Below, piece by piece: positions 54,855 to 62,753 of a stretch of DNA of 64,000 nt. This DNA comes from Parabacteroides johnsonii DSM 18315 (GTDB lineage Bacteria; Bacteroidota; Bacteroidia; Bacteroidales; Tannerellaceae). The stretch spans positions 3,410,001 to 3,474,000 of the forward strand of contig NZ_CP102285.1 of NCBI RefSeq assembly GCF_025151045.1, given 5' to 3'. Under the pieces are notes generated by a model. The model had not been told where the DNA came from. It did no database searches and saw nothing but the letters and a program-made list of their open reading frames with translations. A program made the translations under genes and the position numbers. The stretch's first letter is position 1. Every line of letters starts with the position of its first letter.

Positions 54855-55328
54855 TTAAACTGTCAAATCTTGTTCTTCTTTCATCCGTATTCCGTAACGA
54901 AAAATTTCTGCAATGATAAGTAGAAATGTACCCATTGCACTCCAAACAGGAACATCCATAGGTATGATTTTCCAATCATGGGCTGTATCCAAAGCATCTC
55001 CTAATCCATGAAGCAAAGGCAAAAAGAGCAATGCAACTCCCATATAATAGAAAAGCATATAATTTATCTTCACAAAAAACTTCTGTTCATTGATATTACT
55101 AATGACCTTGCAAACACCATAAGCAATAAAGAGCAGAACTATCAATTCCAGCGAATAGAATAAAACTGCATGTATATGTTCGTCTACAACACTATGTTTC
55201 AATTGTATATAAGCCTCATTAAATGTGTTGGTTCCAAGCAGAACCAAAAAGAAAATAAACACTCCTGTTATTACTCCCAAACTTGTATTTTTAGATGTTT
55301 TGCTCATGGTTTGTGTCTTATTTATCAT
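54855..55328 (-). CDS. DUF2975-like membrane protein, copy 3 (short)
   Basis: 157 residues if started at 55328, or 150 from ATG 55307 (MSKTSKNTSLGVITGVFIFF). Four hydrophobic segments. KFFVKINYMLFYYMGVALLF corresponds to the conserved loop in degraded form, and the end IIAEIFRYGIRMKEEQDLTV is the same tail as in copies 4 and 5. Its fold is judged DUF2975-like mainly from the tail and topology. Confidence 0.75.
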   Translation of the reverse strand: MINKTQTMSKTSKNTSLGVITGVFIFFLVLLGTNTFNEAYIQLKHSVVDEHIHAVLFYSLELIVLLFIAYGVCKVISNINEQKFFVKINYMLFYYMGVALLFLPLLHGLGDALDTAHDWKIIPMDVPVWSAMGTFLLIIAEIFRYGIRMKEEQDLTV

Positions 55329-55338
55329 TATCAGATTC

Positions 55339-56004
55339 TTAAATTGTCAACTCTTGTTCTTCTTTCATCTGCAGACCGATTGCAAAAATACGGCCTACCA
55401 ATAAAGCAATCAGGCCCATTATCAATGTCATCGGCTGAAAGTCACACCAGAAATTATGTTCATAACCTTCTAACTCGAATAATCGGGTTGCCTCCCAGTA
55501 ATTCGTTATCATATAAGCCTGTGCCAGCATAAAAGAAATCAGCAGATTGCGCCCGATGCGATTCAAACGGCGTACATTCATCCAATCGAAGATCACCTCG
55601 TGATTAATCGCATTGATAAGCTTATAGAATTGTACGATCGCCTTTATTATAAAGAATATGCCGATCAGCACAAGGAAACTTGCATATCTTGTAATTACGG
55701 TATCTTTGGATTTCGCCCAGACTACTGTTTGGATATGTGAAGCCGGATACCATTCCTGATCTTTATGGTTGAATAGTTTATCCGAAGTGACAGCCAAAGA
55801 TTTCGGCCATAGACTAAGAGTCATCGGAGTTAATATTTCCGCACTAATGTTTGTTGTTTCCTGTCCATGCACATCTTCCGCCTGCGACATTCCGACTTCA
55901 AAGCCGTCCATAAAAGCATTGCTCATCGAATAGATGCTCGGAACTAAAGACAAACCGACAAAGAAAAATATCAATACACAGATTAAATTCAATTGCTTTT
56001 TCAT
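55339..56004 (-). CDS. DUF2975-like membrane protein, copy 2
   Basis: 221 residues. KKQLNLICVLIFFFVGLSLV is the N-terminal helix, with an outer domain of about 80 residues (VGMSQAEDVHGQETTNISAE). INHEVIFDWMNVRRLNRIGR is the DUF2975 loop. The C-terminus is GRIFAIGLQMKEEQELTI. It follows sppA after 41 bases and precedes copy 3 by 10 bases. Confidence 0.85.
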   Translation of the reverse strand: MKKQLNLICVLIFFFVGLSLVPSIYSMSNAFMDGFEVGMSQAEDVHGQETTNISAEILTPMTLSLWPKSLAVTSDKLFNHKDQEWYPASHIQTVVWAKSKDTVITRYASFLVLIGIFFIIKAIVQFYKLINAINHEVIFDWMNVRRLNRIGRNLLISFMLAQAYMITNYWEATRLFELEGYEHNFWCDFQPMTLIMGLIALLVGRIFAIGLQMKEEQELTI

Positions 56005-56045
56005 AATCTATAAAAAGGGCGGGCTTACCCCGCCCCTATATTCCA

Positions 56046-57821
56046 TTATAAACCTTTTATATCAAACGGCATACGGGCAATAATACCGGATTCCGTTTCA
56101 GCCCGGCGGATCGTTGAGAACAGTTTGAATTGCTCTTCGCCCATTACCGATTTGGCGATGGAGACTTTTGCTTCATCCATCTGCTTCTCCATGAATTTGG
56201 TAAAGAAATCTTTCGGACCATCTGCTACTGTTACAGAATAATCAGTCAATTCCGCCAGAGTCGCAGCCTCTTTGATTGCATCATCCATACCCCCCAGCTG
56301 ATCGACCAAGCCTCTCTCCAACGCCTGTTCACCAGTCCAAACACGTCCTTGTCCGATCGAATCGATCTCAGCCTTTGTCATACCGCGGCCATCTGCGCAA
56401 CGGGTCAGGAATAAATCATACGTCTGTTCTACACCACGCTGGATCAGTGCCTTTTCATCTTCACGCATCGGACGGCTCATATCTCCCAAGTCAGCGAATG
56501 TATTTGTCTTTACGACATCCGTAGTTACACCTACCTTATCAAATGTTCCGGTAAAATTACGAACGACACCGAATACCCCGATTGAACCTGTCAGGGTCGT
56601 ACGTTCAGCCACAATCTTGTTAGCAGCACAAGAAATGTAATAGCCACCGGAAGCAGCATAGTTACCCATCGAAACAACGATCGGCTTCTTAGCTTTCAGC
56701 TCGACCACTTCTTTCCATATCTGTTCGGAGATATAAGCGCTACCGCCCGGAGAGTTCACACGAAAGACTACGGCTTTTACATCATCGTCATCTTTCAGCT
56801 TGCGCAATTTATTTGCCATTTCTTCTGAAATCACCTGTTCGTCGGCACTGAAAGGAGAAGAAGAATCTTCGTCTCGGATTTCACCTTCCGCATACAGGAC
56901 AGCGATCTTATTCTTGTTCTCTTTTTCTTTTACTTTGATAGAGACAATTTTGTCCACTCCTGCCGTTTTCAGCTTGCCTTTTACATCCTGTCCGGCCATT
57001 TCTTTCACACAGTTTTCCACTTCATAACGGTAACGAAGCCCGTCTGCCAATTTATAATCAATAGCATTGGAAGCCTGACCCATTGCAAGGCCTTCGTTCA
57101 AGTAGCGATTCAATTCGTCGGAAGATATATTACGGCTTTTCTCAATAGCGGTTGTCAAGTTTCCCCATACGCTGCCCAAGAAAGAAGTCAACTGTTCACG
57201 ATTAGCATCACTAAACTTTTTCAGGAAAAACGGTTCTACGGCACTCTTATAAGTTCCGACCTTAAAAATATAATGTTCCACTCCGACTTTTTCAGCCAAA
57301 CCGGTAAAGAATATGCCCTGTGATGCAAGTCCTACCAATGAGACACTCCCCTGTGGATTCAGAAAAACAGAGTCGGCCACACTACACAGGTAGTAAGAAC
57401 CCTGCGTATAAAAATCACCGTATGACACGATAAACTTACCGCTATCCTTAAAGTCCACCAGTTCGCGGCGGATCGCTTCGATTCCTGCAAAGCCAGTAGA
57501 AAGCGAACCGGCTTCCAGATAAATACCTTTGATATTATCGTTTGCTTTTGCACGACGGATTGCTTTGATCACATCCGATACAGCCATTTGGTTACTACTT
57601 TCTCCCATTAGTTCCGAGAAAGGATTCTTCACTGTCTGATCGACCAAGACACCATCCAAAGACAACTTGAACACCGTATTCTTATCCGGTTTGTACTCAG
57701 AAGAACCGTCAGCACTGGCAGCTACTCCTATGATGAAAAAAATGGAACCCATTGTTACGATTCCCAAAGCAACCAACACGCCCAGCGTGGATGCAAATAC
57801 TGTTTTGAAGAATTGTTTCAT
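56046..57821 (-). CDS. sppA: Signal peptide peptidase SppA, 67K type
   Basis: 591 residues, the long two-domain form. N-terminal membrane anchor (LGVLVALGIVTMGSIFFIIG). The catalytic Lys is in FKVGTYKSAVEPF in the first domain and the catalytic Ser in MGNYAASGGYYISC in the second, as in E. coli SppA. GSIGVFGVVRN and FRVNSPGGSAYISEQIW are also present. It degrades cleaved signal peptides and membrane peptides. It sits inside the DUF2975 operon, 20 bases after copy 1 and 41 before copy 2, rather than with its usual neighbours. Confidence 0.95.
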   Translation of the reverse strand: MKQFFKTVFASTLGVLVALGIVTMGSIFFIIGVAASADGSSEYKPDKNTVFKLSLDGVLVDQTVKNPFSELMGESSNQMAVSDVIKAIRRAKANDNIKGIYLEAGSLSTGFAGIEAIRRELVDFKDSGKFIVSYGDFYTQGSYYLCSVADSVFLNPQGSVSLVGLASQGIFFTGLAEKVGVEHYIFKVGTYKSAVEPFFLKKFSDANREQLTSFLGSVWGNLTTAIEKSRNISSDELNRYLNEGLAMGQASNAIDYKLADGLRYRYEVENCVKEMAGQDVKGKLKTAGVDKIVSIKVKEKENKNKIAVLYAEGEIRDEDSSSPFSADEQVISEEMANKLRKLKDDDDVKAVVFRVNSPGGSAYISEQIWKEVVELKAKKPIVVSMGNYAASGGYYISCAANKIVAERTTLTGSIGVFGVVRNFTGTFDKVGVTTDVVKTNTFADLGDMSRPMREDEKALIQRGVEQTYDLFLTRCADGRGMTKAEIDSIGQGRVWTGEQALERGLVDQLGGMDDAIKEAATLAELTDYSVTVADGPKDFFTKFMEKQMDEAKVSIAKSVMGEEQFKLFSTIRRAETESGIIARMPFDIKGL

Positions 57822-57841
57822 AATGTTTTATGTATTTGTTA

Positions 57842-58501
57842 TTATATCGTAAACTCTTGCTCTTCTTTCAATCTCAATCCAATCGCAAAAACTTCCGCAG
57901 CCAAGAATGCTATTAAAGCATTTATCAGAGCGGGGAATTCAATCATTCCTTCACTTGTAATTTCATAACCGGATATTTCTACTACAGAGCGGACAAATGC
58001 CAGTTCCATATAATTGCCTATCGTATATATAACAGCAATCAACAACAGACATCCACCAATCCATCTCAAGCGTAACACGTTTGTTTTCGTAAATAGCAAA
58101 GCAGATTGTATCGCACCAATCAACCTCAAAAAAAGGACAATCACGGCTATTACAGCCGGAACCAAGAGTAATACCATTATAGCAATTGACACTTGGTAAC
58201 CTACACTTTGATTATCTGGAATGCTTATTTGTATCTTTTGTATATCTGTTGGAATATAACTATTCGTTTTTATATTATAAATCGAATCAATTATCGCTGT
58301 ACTCCCAAGCTTCTTCCTAATACAAATATCATGCCTGGACAAATCCGACAGATTGGACTGCCTTGGTAATTTCCCCGCCTTCTCATACCCTTCTTTATAA
58401 GCTGTAGAAATTTCCCCCCAGGAATAAAATAGAGTATATCCGGTATGGATACTCAAAGCCATAAGTATCAATAGGGCAAATATATTCAATCGTTTTTTCA
58501 T
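57842..58501 (-). CDS. DUF2975-like membrane protein, copy 1 (operon leader)
   Basis: 219 residues from ATG 58501 (MKKRLNIFALLILMALSIHT); a longer frame to 58585 would run through the downstream operator and promoter, so it was rejected. Outer domain about 40-90 includes QSNLSDLSRHDICIRKKLGS. Helices then lead to LLFTKTNVLRLRWIGGCLLL, the DUF2975 loop, and the end AEVFAIGLRLKEEQEFTI. First gene of the eight-gene operon; directly controlled by the twin palindromes. Confidence 0.85.
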   Translation of the reverse strand: MKKRLNIFALLILMALSIHTGYTLFYSWGEISTAYKEGYEKAGKLPRQSNLSDLSRHDICIRKKLGSTAIIDSIYNIKTNSYIPTDIQKIQISIPDNQSVGYQVSIAIMVLLLVPAVIAVIVLFLRLIGAIQSALLFTKTNVLRLRWIGGCLLLIAVIYTIGNYMELAFVRSVVEISGYEITSEGMIEFPALINALIAFLAAEVFAIGLRLKEEQEFTI

Positions 58502-58537
58502 ACAAAATCTTTTGTTATTCGTTTTCCAAATAATATT

Positions 58538-58552
58538 TATCGTTTTTCGATA
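58538..58552. promoter_or_regulatory. Palindromic operator, downstream copy
   Basis: TATCG-TTTTT-CGATA, overlapping the expected transcription start and leader of the DUF2975/sppA operon. It begins two bases past the -7 element. Confidence 0.7.
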
Positions 58553-58554
58553 TG

Positions 58555-58586
58555 CAAAAGAATATATTATTTTTGACTCCACCAAA
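58555..58586 (-). promoter_or_regulatory. Promoter of the DUF2975/sppA operon
   Basis: On the minus strand TTTG (58586-58583), 20 bases, then TTCTTTTG (58562-58555), a one-mismatch fit to TAnnTTTG. The -33 touches the upstream palindrome and the -7 nearly touches the downstream one. Confidence 0.6.
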
Positions 58587-58614
58587 TATTTTTATCGTTT
58601 TTCGATAAAAATAT
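58586..58614. promoter_or_regulatory. Palindromic operator, upstream copy
   Basis: ATATTTTTATCG, TTTTT, CGATAAAAATAT: perfect 12-bp arms sharing the core TATCG-N5-CGATA with the other copy. Centres are 55 bases apart, about five helical turns. Confidence 0.7.
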
Positions 58615-58704
58615 CACGAAATGCAGAAAATATATATTGAAACATAGGTATTTCAATTGTAAAACCCGGGGGCACCTACGAAAAAAGACTTAATGCTCAA
58701 CAAT

Positions 58705-58893
58705 TTATTGTGAAGACTGTAAAATTGATTCACTGTCTGCCGGCTTGTACATATCTGCTACCGCATTATTGAATAAAGAAAAGTTCGATTCTAAGAACTG
58801 AGCCAAATTGCCTTCACCAAAGATAAAGTCGGCTCCAGAAGGTTCTATTTTAGTGACAATGGGGATGCTATTGTTGTCAAACAGCCTACTCAT
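58705..58893 (-). CDS. Doubtful small ORF (62 residues), function unknown
   Basis: The frame reads MSRLFDNNSIPIVTKIEPSG and ends SILQSSQ, mildly acidic, with no membrane segment or known motif. It begins two bases from a tandem-repeat block, and its frame continues upstream through the repeat until an in-frame TGA. It has balanced composition (many Asn, Ser, Ala) that looks protein-like, but no promoter, ribosome site or partner was seen. Listed only as possible. Confidence 0.35.
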   Translation of the reverse strand: MSRLFDNNSIPIVTKIEPSGADFIFGEGNLAQFLESNFSLFNNAVADMYKPADSESILQSSQ

Positions 58894-58894
58894 A

Positions 58895-58984
58895 AACCTT
58901 TTGCCTTTAGTCGAAAACCTTTTCGCCCTTGGTCAAAAGCCCTTTTGACACTGGTCAAAAACCTTTTTGACTAAAGGCGAAAAG
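58895..58984. repeat. Four tandem 21-22 bp repeats
   Basis: Units start at 58895, 58916, 58938 and 58960, each opening AACCTTTT or AGCCCTTTT. Half-sites TTTAGTCGAAAA, TTGGTCAAAA and CTGGTCAAAA alternate. The last unit (TTTTTGACTAAAGG) is partly the inverse of the first (CCTTTAGTCGAAAA). The repeats are contiguous without spacers. Confidence 0.75.
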
Positions 58985-59102
58985 TAAAGGAGTGGTAGTA
59001 ATAGCTGTTAATACCTGTTTACTTATTGATTAATTAATATTGTAGCATCCTTGTTTTTGCTTAAATATATAGATGTGAAAACGGGGGCATAATCAACCCA
59101 AA

Positions 59103-59777
59103 TCAGACTCTTCCTAAATACTCATCCACTGTATAATTCAAGAATTGGTTGAACGGATATAAAAGTTTGAAATCTTCAATAGCCTTATCCATCCAATCCG
59201 GTTCGAAAAAGAATTCATCCGGTTTATAGGAGACGACACTGAAATCTTTATGGCGTAGGATTTCGTCATATTTGAAATCGGAAGGATAGCCGGCAGGCAT
59301 ACGTTTCAGGACTTCGCCCTCCATCGTCGGATATGTCTTCTTGAAAGCCGGTTTTTCCATGATGGCGACAAAATCTTCTATATTTTCATAAATGTCTTTA
59401 CGAAGCGCTTTCAATAAGGCCGGCGGCGGACACCAAACACCACCCGAAAGCAGGCAGCCACCCGGTTCAAGATGAATATAATAGCCTGCACGTTCGCTAC
59501 CTCGTCCCCCACAGGAAGCCATATAGGCTGCAAAGTGAATCTTATACGGAGTCTTGTCCGGTGAAAAACGAATATCCCGGTAAATGCGGAACAGGCAATC
59601 TTTCGCCTCCAATCCCGCTATTTCCGGATCGAAGAGGGCGATCCGGTCAATCAGTTGTTGTACTTCGTCAATAAAGACCTTGCGAAGGAAATCGTAACGG
59701 CTTTTATTAGCCTGGAACCATTCCCGATTATTGTTCTGACGCAGTTCCGTCAGGAATTGTATTATTTCAACATTCAT
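59103..59777 (-). CDS. DUF2461 (TIGR02453) family protein
   Basis: 224 residues. FLTELRQNNNREWFQANKSR and FRIYRDIRFSPDKTPYKIHF followed by AGYYIHLEPGGCLLSGGVWC are the conserved blocks of DUF2461 proteins; PSDFKYDEILRHKDF is typical near the end. The family is widespread and cytosolic, but its biochemical role is unknown. It follows the patatin-barrel gene by 15 bases on the same strand and may share its transcript. Confidence 0.9.
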   Translation of the reverse strand: MNVEIIQFLTELRQNNNREWFQANKSRYDFLRKVFIDEVQQLIDRIALFDPEIAGLEAKDCLFRIYRDIRFSPDKTPYKIHFAAYMASCGGRGSERAGYYIHLEPGGCLLSGGVWCPPPALLKALRKDIYENIEDFVAIMEKPAFKKTYPTMEGEVLKRMPAGYPSDFKYDEILRHKDFSVVSYKPDEFFFEPDWMDKAIEDFKLLYPFNQFLNYTVDEYLGRV

Positions 59778-59792
59778 ACCTTGATATATTAT

Positions 59793-62009
59793 TTAAAACA
59801 TAAATCCCAAATTCATATAAAACTGCAAATGCGAATTACGGTTGGACATACCGAACGTTGCACTCAAGGGACCGGCGATACTGTTATAAGCATATCCCAA
59901 ACTACCTCCCCAAAGGCTTCTCCCCTCCAGCAGATGAAAAAAGTCGTCATTATGAATACCATAGTTACCGGTCAACGTGATATAATTGTTCCCCGCGATA
60001 CGTTGCCGGAGCTGGAGATGGGCCACTACGACCGAATTATCCAGAATTTCCACATGATTGATTCCGGCAAAAGGCAATTGCTGAGACAAATAACGTCCGA
60101 ACGTCTCCCCACCGATCGCGTTCAAGAACGGATAAGCCGTATTTCCTCCGATCAGGACACGCCCGTAAAACGCAGGCAACAAACTCAAACGTGAACTAAT
60201 GGGACAAACCATCATAAACTTCAAGCCGATAGCCGAGAAAGGAGAGCGACCATTATACTTCACAAAATTATCCGTATAGAGCGAATAATCCGCTTCCAAA
60301 GAAACCCCTTTATTCGGGAAATACCGCCGGTCCAATGTTTCGAGGTGTGCCGATGCGAAATAACTGAAAAAGCCCTCCGGTTTCACCGCATACAATTCAT
60401 CACTTCCTGTGTAAAGAAAGGAATTATAATTAAAATATTCATAACGCAGTCCAGCCTTCACTTTGAAGCTCAACCAGTTCATATCCGAATAAGCAAATTC
60501 GGCAAGATGGTGCGTATAGGTAGTGTTGAACCTTTTATCTCCCTTTTCATAAATGTCCAAATTATTATAGCTGAACTTATACGACAAATTGAAATTGCGC
60601 AGCGGAGAACGTTCTATCGAGTAATCCAGCATCGCAGAGGATATCTTACTCCCCACACGCCCGGTAAAAGCAAAACGGGAATGATTCCGTTTCCCCTTAT
60701 GATAAGTAGCATTCACCAACACTCCGATAATTTCCTCCGAATCGAAACGTATACCCAAATTCACAGAACTTTCCGATTTAGGTTGCAAGGTCAGGACCAG
60801 ATCCTGCTGGCTCTCTCCAGTCAACTTGTAGTTCACATAAGCATAGGCATTTGTCCCAACCAGGATAGACATGGATTTGCGCAGTTCTTTCAATGTAATA
60901 TAGCTGTTCTCCTTCAGCGCACAGATACGATGCAACCAGTTTAGATCACGCGGATCAGCTCCGTCAAAACGGATATGACGGACATAGAAAGTATCGGCAG
61001 GCAAAACGGGACGATGTGCCAGACGCCGTGCCTGTATGGAAAAGGTATCAGTATCCGAAAGGCCGATCTTACGCTTCAAAGCCATGATTTCGTTCCAACG
61101 ACAGCGAGCCTCGGCTTCCCCCCTGTGCAACATCGTATCGAGAGCGGCAGGAGCAAAACTGGAGGAACGGTAAGGTTCCATATCCGGACGAAACAGCAAA
61201 TCAGTCCGGTCACGGTTCCGCGCATATTTGTCATAGCCATGCAAAGCGATGATCTGTGTTGCGATATCACCGGGAGAATGTAGACGGTCGTAAGTACGCA
61301 AATCGCTCGTTGCCAGATCCACACCGATAATGATATCCGCCCCCATAGCAAGTGCGACATCCACCGGATAGTTATTGTTCAACCCACCATCGACAAGCAC
61401 CATACTATCCAGCCGGACAGGGGTAAACACTGCCGGAATCGCCATACTGGCACGCATGGCAAGCGGAAGGCTGCCTTTATGGAATATATAATCTTTTCCA
61501 CTGACCATATCGACTGCCACACAGGCAAACGGAATCTGAAACAAATTGAAATCGACCGAATCGTGATAACCGATCGTCAAGTCCGAAAAGAGGTTTTGCA
61601 AGTTCTGGCCTTTTACAACCCCGTCAATCACCCTGTCTTTCTTCTCCAACCCGAAAGGTAAAGAGACTATATAGCGCTCCGCCTTCTCTTTTTCAGGGAA
61701 GAGAAGATGGCTACGTTTCACTTTGTCACTCAACAACATATCCCAATCTTGCGCCTCTACCATTTCCTCGATTTCGTCCGGGCTGTAACCGATCGCATAC
61801 AAACCTCCGACAATCGCTCCCATACTGGTCCCAGCCACGATATCGATCGGTACACCGGCTTCCTCCAACACTTTCAATACCCCGATATGCGCCACACCTT
61901 TTGCTCCGCCACCGCCTAATACGACAGCGACTTTCTTGCGCTCCCCTGCCATCGCAGGCCAGGCAAACAAGCATATAAGCAAAAGAGACAGGTATTTCTT
62001 CACCATCAC
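59793..62009 (-). CDS. Patatin-like phospholipase with outer-membrane barrel (type Vd-like)
   Basis: 738 residues. Signal peptide LSLLLICLFAWPAMA. The patatin domain (about 25-220) has the oxyanion loop GGGGAKGVAHIGVLK, the nucleophile serine in VAGTSMGAIVGGLYAIGYSP and the catalytic Asp in VDGGLNNNYPVDVALAMGAD. A POTRA-like part (about 335-405; ADTFYVRHIRFDGADPRDLN) and a C-terminal Omp85-type beta barrel ending FYMNLGFMF follow. This patatin-POTRA-barrel order is that of PlpD-type (type Vd) proteins, which present or secrete the lipase. Start 62009 or 62006. Confidence 0.9.
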   Translation of the reverse strand: MMVKKYLSLLLICLFAWPAMAGERKKVAVVLGGGGAKGVAHIGVLKVLEEAGVPIDIVAGTSMGAIVGGLYAIGYSPDEIEEMVEAQDWDMLLSDKVKRSHLLFPEKEKAERYIVSLPFGLEKKDRVIDGVVKGQNLQNLFSDLTIGYHDSVDFNLFQIPFACVAVDMVSGKDYIFHKGSLPLAMRASMAIPAVFTPVRLDSMVLVDGGLNNNYPVDVALAMGADIIIGVDLATSDLRTYDRLHSPGDIATQIIALHGYDKYARNRDRTDLLFRPDMEPYRSSSFAPAALDTMLHRGEAEARCRWNEIMALKRKIGLSDTDTFSIQARRLAHRPVLPADTFYVRHIRFDGADPRDLNWLHRICALKENSYITLKELRKSMSILVGTNAYAYVNYKLTGESQQDLVLTLQPKSESSVNLGIRFDSEEIIGVLVNATYHKGKRNHSRFAFTGRVGSKISSAMLDYSIERSPLRNFNLSYKFSYNNLDIYEKGDKRFNTTYTHHLAEFAYSDMNWLSFKVKAGLRYEYFNYNSFLYTGSDELYAVKPEGFFSYFASAHLETLDRRYFPNKGVSLEADYSLYTDNFVKYNGRSPFSAIGLKFMMVCPISSRLSLLPAFYGRVLIGGNTAYPFLNAIGGETFGRYLSQQLPFAGINHVEILDNSVVVAHLQLRQRIAGNNYITLTGNYGIHNDDFFHLLEGRSLWGGSLGYAYNSIAGPLSATFGMSNRNSHLQFYMNLGFMF

Positions 62010-62171
62010 AATCCCTTTATTTAATTGTTATCCACGGATATATTCTTCTACGAACAGGCACTTATCAATCGTTATTACTTCGTAACGAATATCTCATTTG
62101 TAGCCAATGGCAAAGATATATTTTGTTATTGCCTCACGCAATAAAAGGATTGAAAAAACACAGCACACCGT

Positions 62172-62585
62172 CTACTTTCCAGTAAACAAAAGCTCGAACC
62201 AGATATATTCTTTCATACCAAAAGTTTTATGCCACTCTTTCGGCGGTAGCTTGGCATTCCGAACATTGCAATAACTCCCGCCCTGTTGTAATTGTCCGTC
62301 CACCATTACTTCGTATAAAGCTCCACTGGAATAGGAAGTAAGCGGAATCGTATCTGAAGAAGTAAAAGAGCGGTCGGAATAAGTTTCCAGTAAGATACTG
62401 TGTAGGACATCTTCCAATTCAGCCTCCTCGACAATCTGCATCGAACCGGCATCCAATGTAAAACGAGCCGTATGTTTGTGTACAGGTTCGACTACCATAG
62501 ATATACGTAAAACCGTATCTTGTACAATGTAAGGCATCTTATTCAACACCTTATAGTTCACATTTCCATTCAGAGAATATGCCAT
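62172..62585 (-). CDS. Hypothetical protein, in frame with the preceding lipoprotein fragment
   Basis: 137 codons from ATG 62585 (MAYSLNGNVNYKVLNKMPYI). It contains beta-rich VQDTVLRISMVVEPVHKHTA, AELEDVLHSILLETYSDRSF and GLYEVMV-like ALYEVMVDGQLQQGGSYCNV. No signal peptide, yet it lies in a lipoprotein operon and has the same frame as the 52-residue lipoprotein start upstream, separated only by one TAG and two codons. It is probably the body of one interrupted lipoprotein gene. No family recognised. Confidence 0.6.
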   Translation of the reverse strand: MAYSLNGNVNYKVLNKMPYIVQDTVLRISMVVEPVHKHTARFTLDAGSMQIVEEAELEDVLHSILLETYSDRSFTSSDTIPLTSYSSGALYEVMVDGQLQQGGSYCNVRNAKLPPKEWHKTFGMKEYIWFELLFTGK

Positions 62586-62591
62586 TCGTAA

Positions 62592-62750
62592 CTAATACGG
62601 CCGACCCTGAAAAGCACCGGTTATTTCCACGCACTGGTTACTTGAGGGAACATCCGTTTCCACGTAACCGATACGGACCGGAACCGATTGTTCCGGCGAG
62701 CAACCGACAACCAGCCCTATCAATAGTAACAATCCAGCAAAATGCATCAT
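62592..62750 (-). CDS. Short lipoprotein fragment ending at an in-frame amber codon
   Basis: 52 residues: MMHFAGLLLLIGLVVGCSPE is a lipoprotein signal with lipobox Cys17, then VPVRIGYVETDVPSSNQCVE and a stop TAG at 62592-62594. The next ATG (62585) is in the same frame. It starts 3 bases after the stop of the propeller lipoprotein, so it is the second gene of that operon. It may be a real small lipoprotein, or the 5' end of a 190-residue gene with a nonsense codon. Confidence 0.5.
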   Translation of the reverse strand: MMHFAGLLLLIGLVVGCSPEQSVPVRIGYVETDVPSSNQCVEITGAFQGRPY

Positions 62751-62753
62751 AGC

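Noticed and set aside
58895-58984. CRISPR array
   Set aside because: The four repeats are contiguous, without unique spacers, and no cas gene is present.
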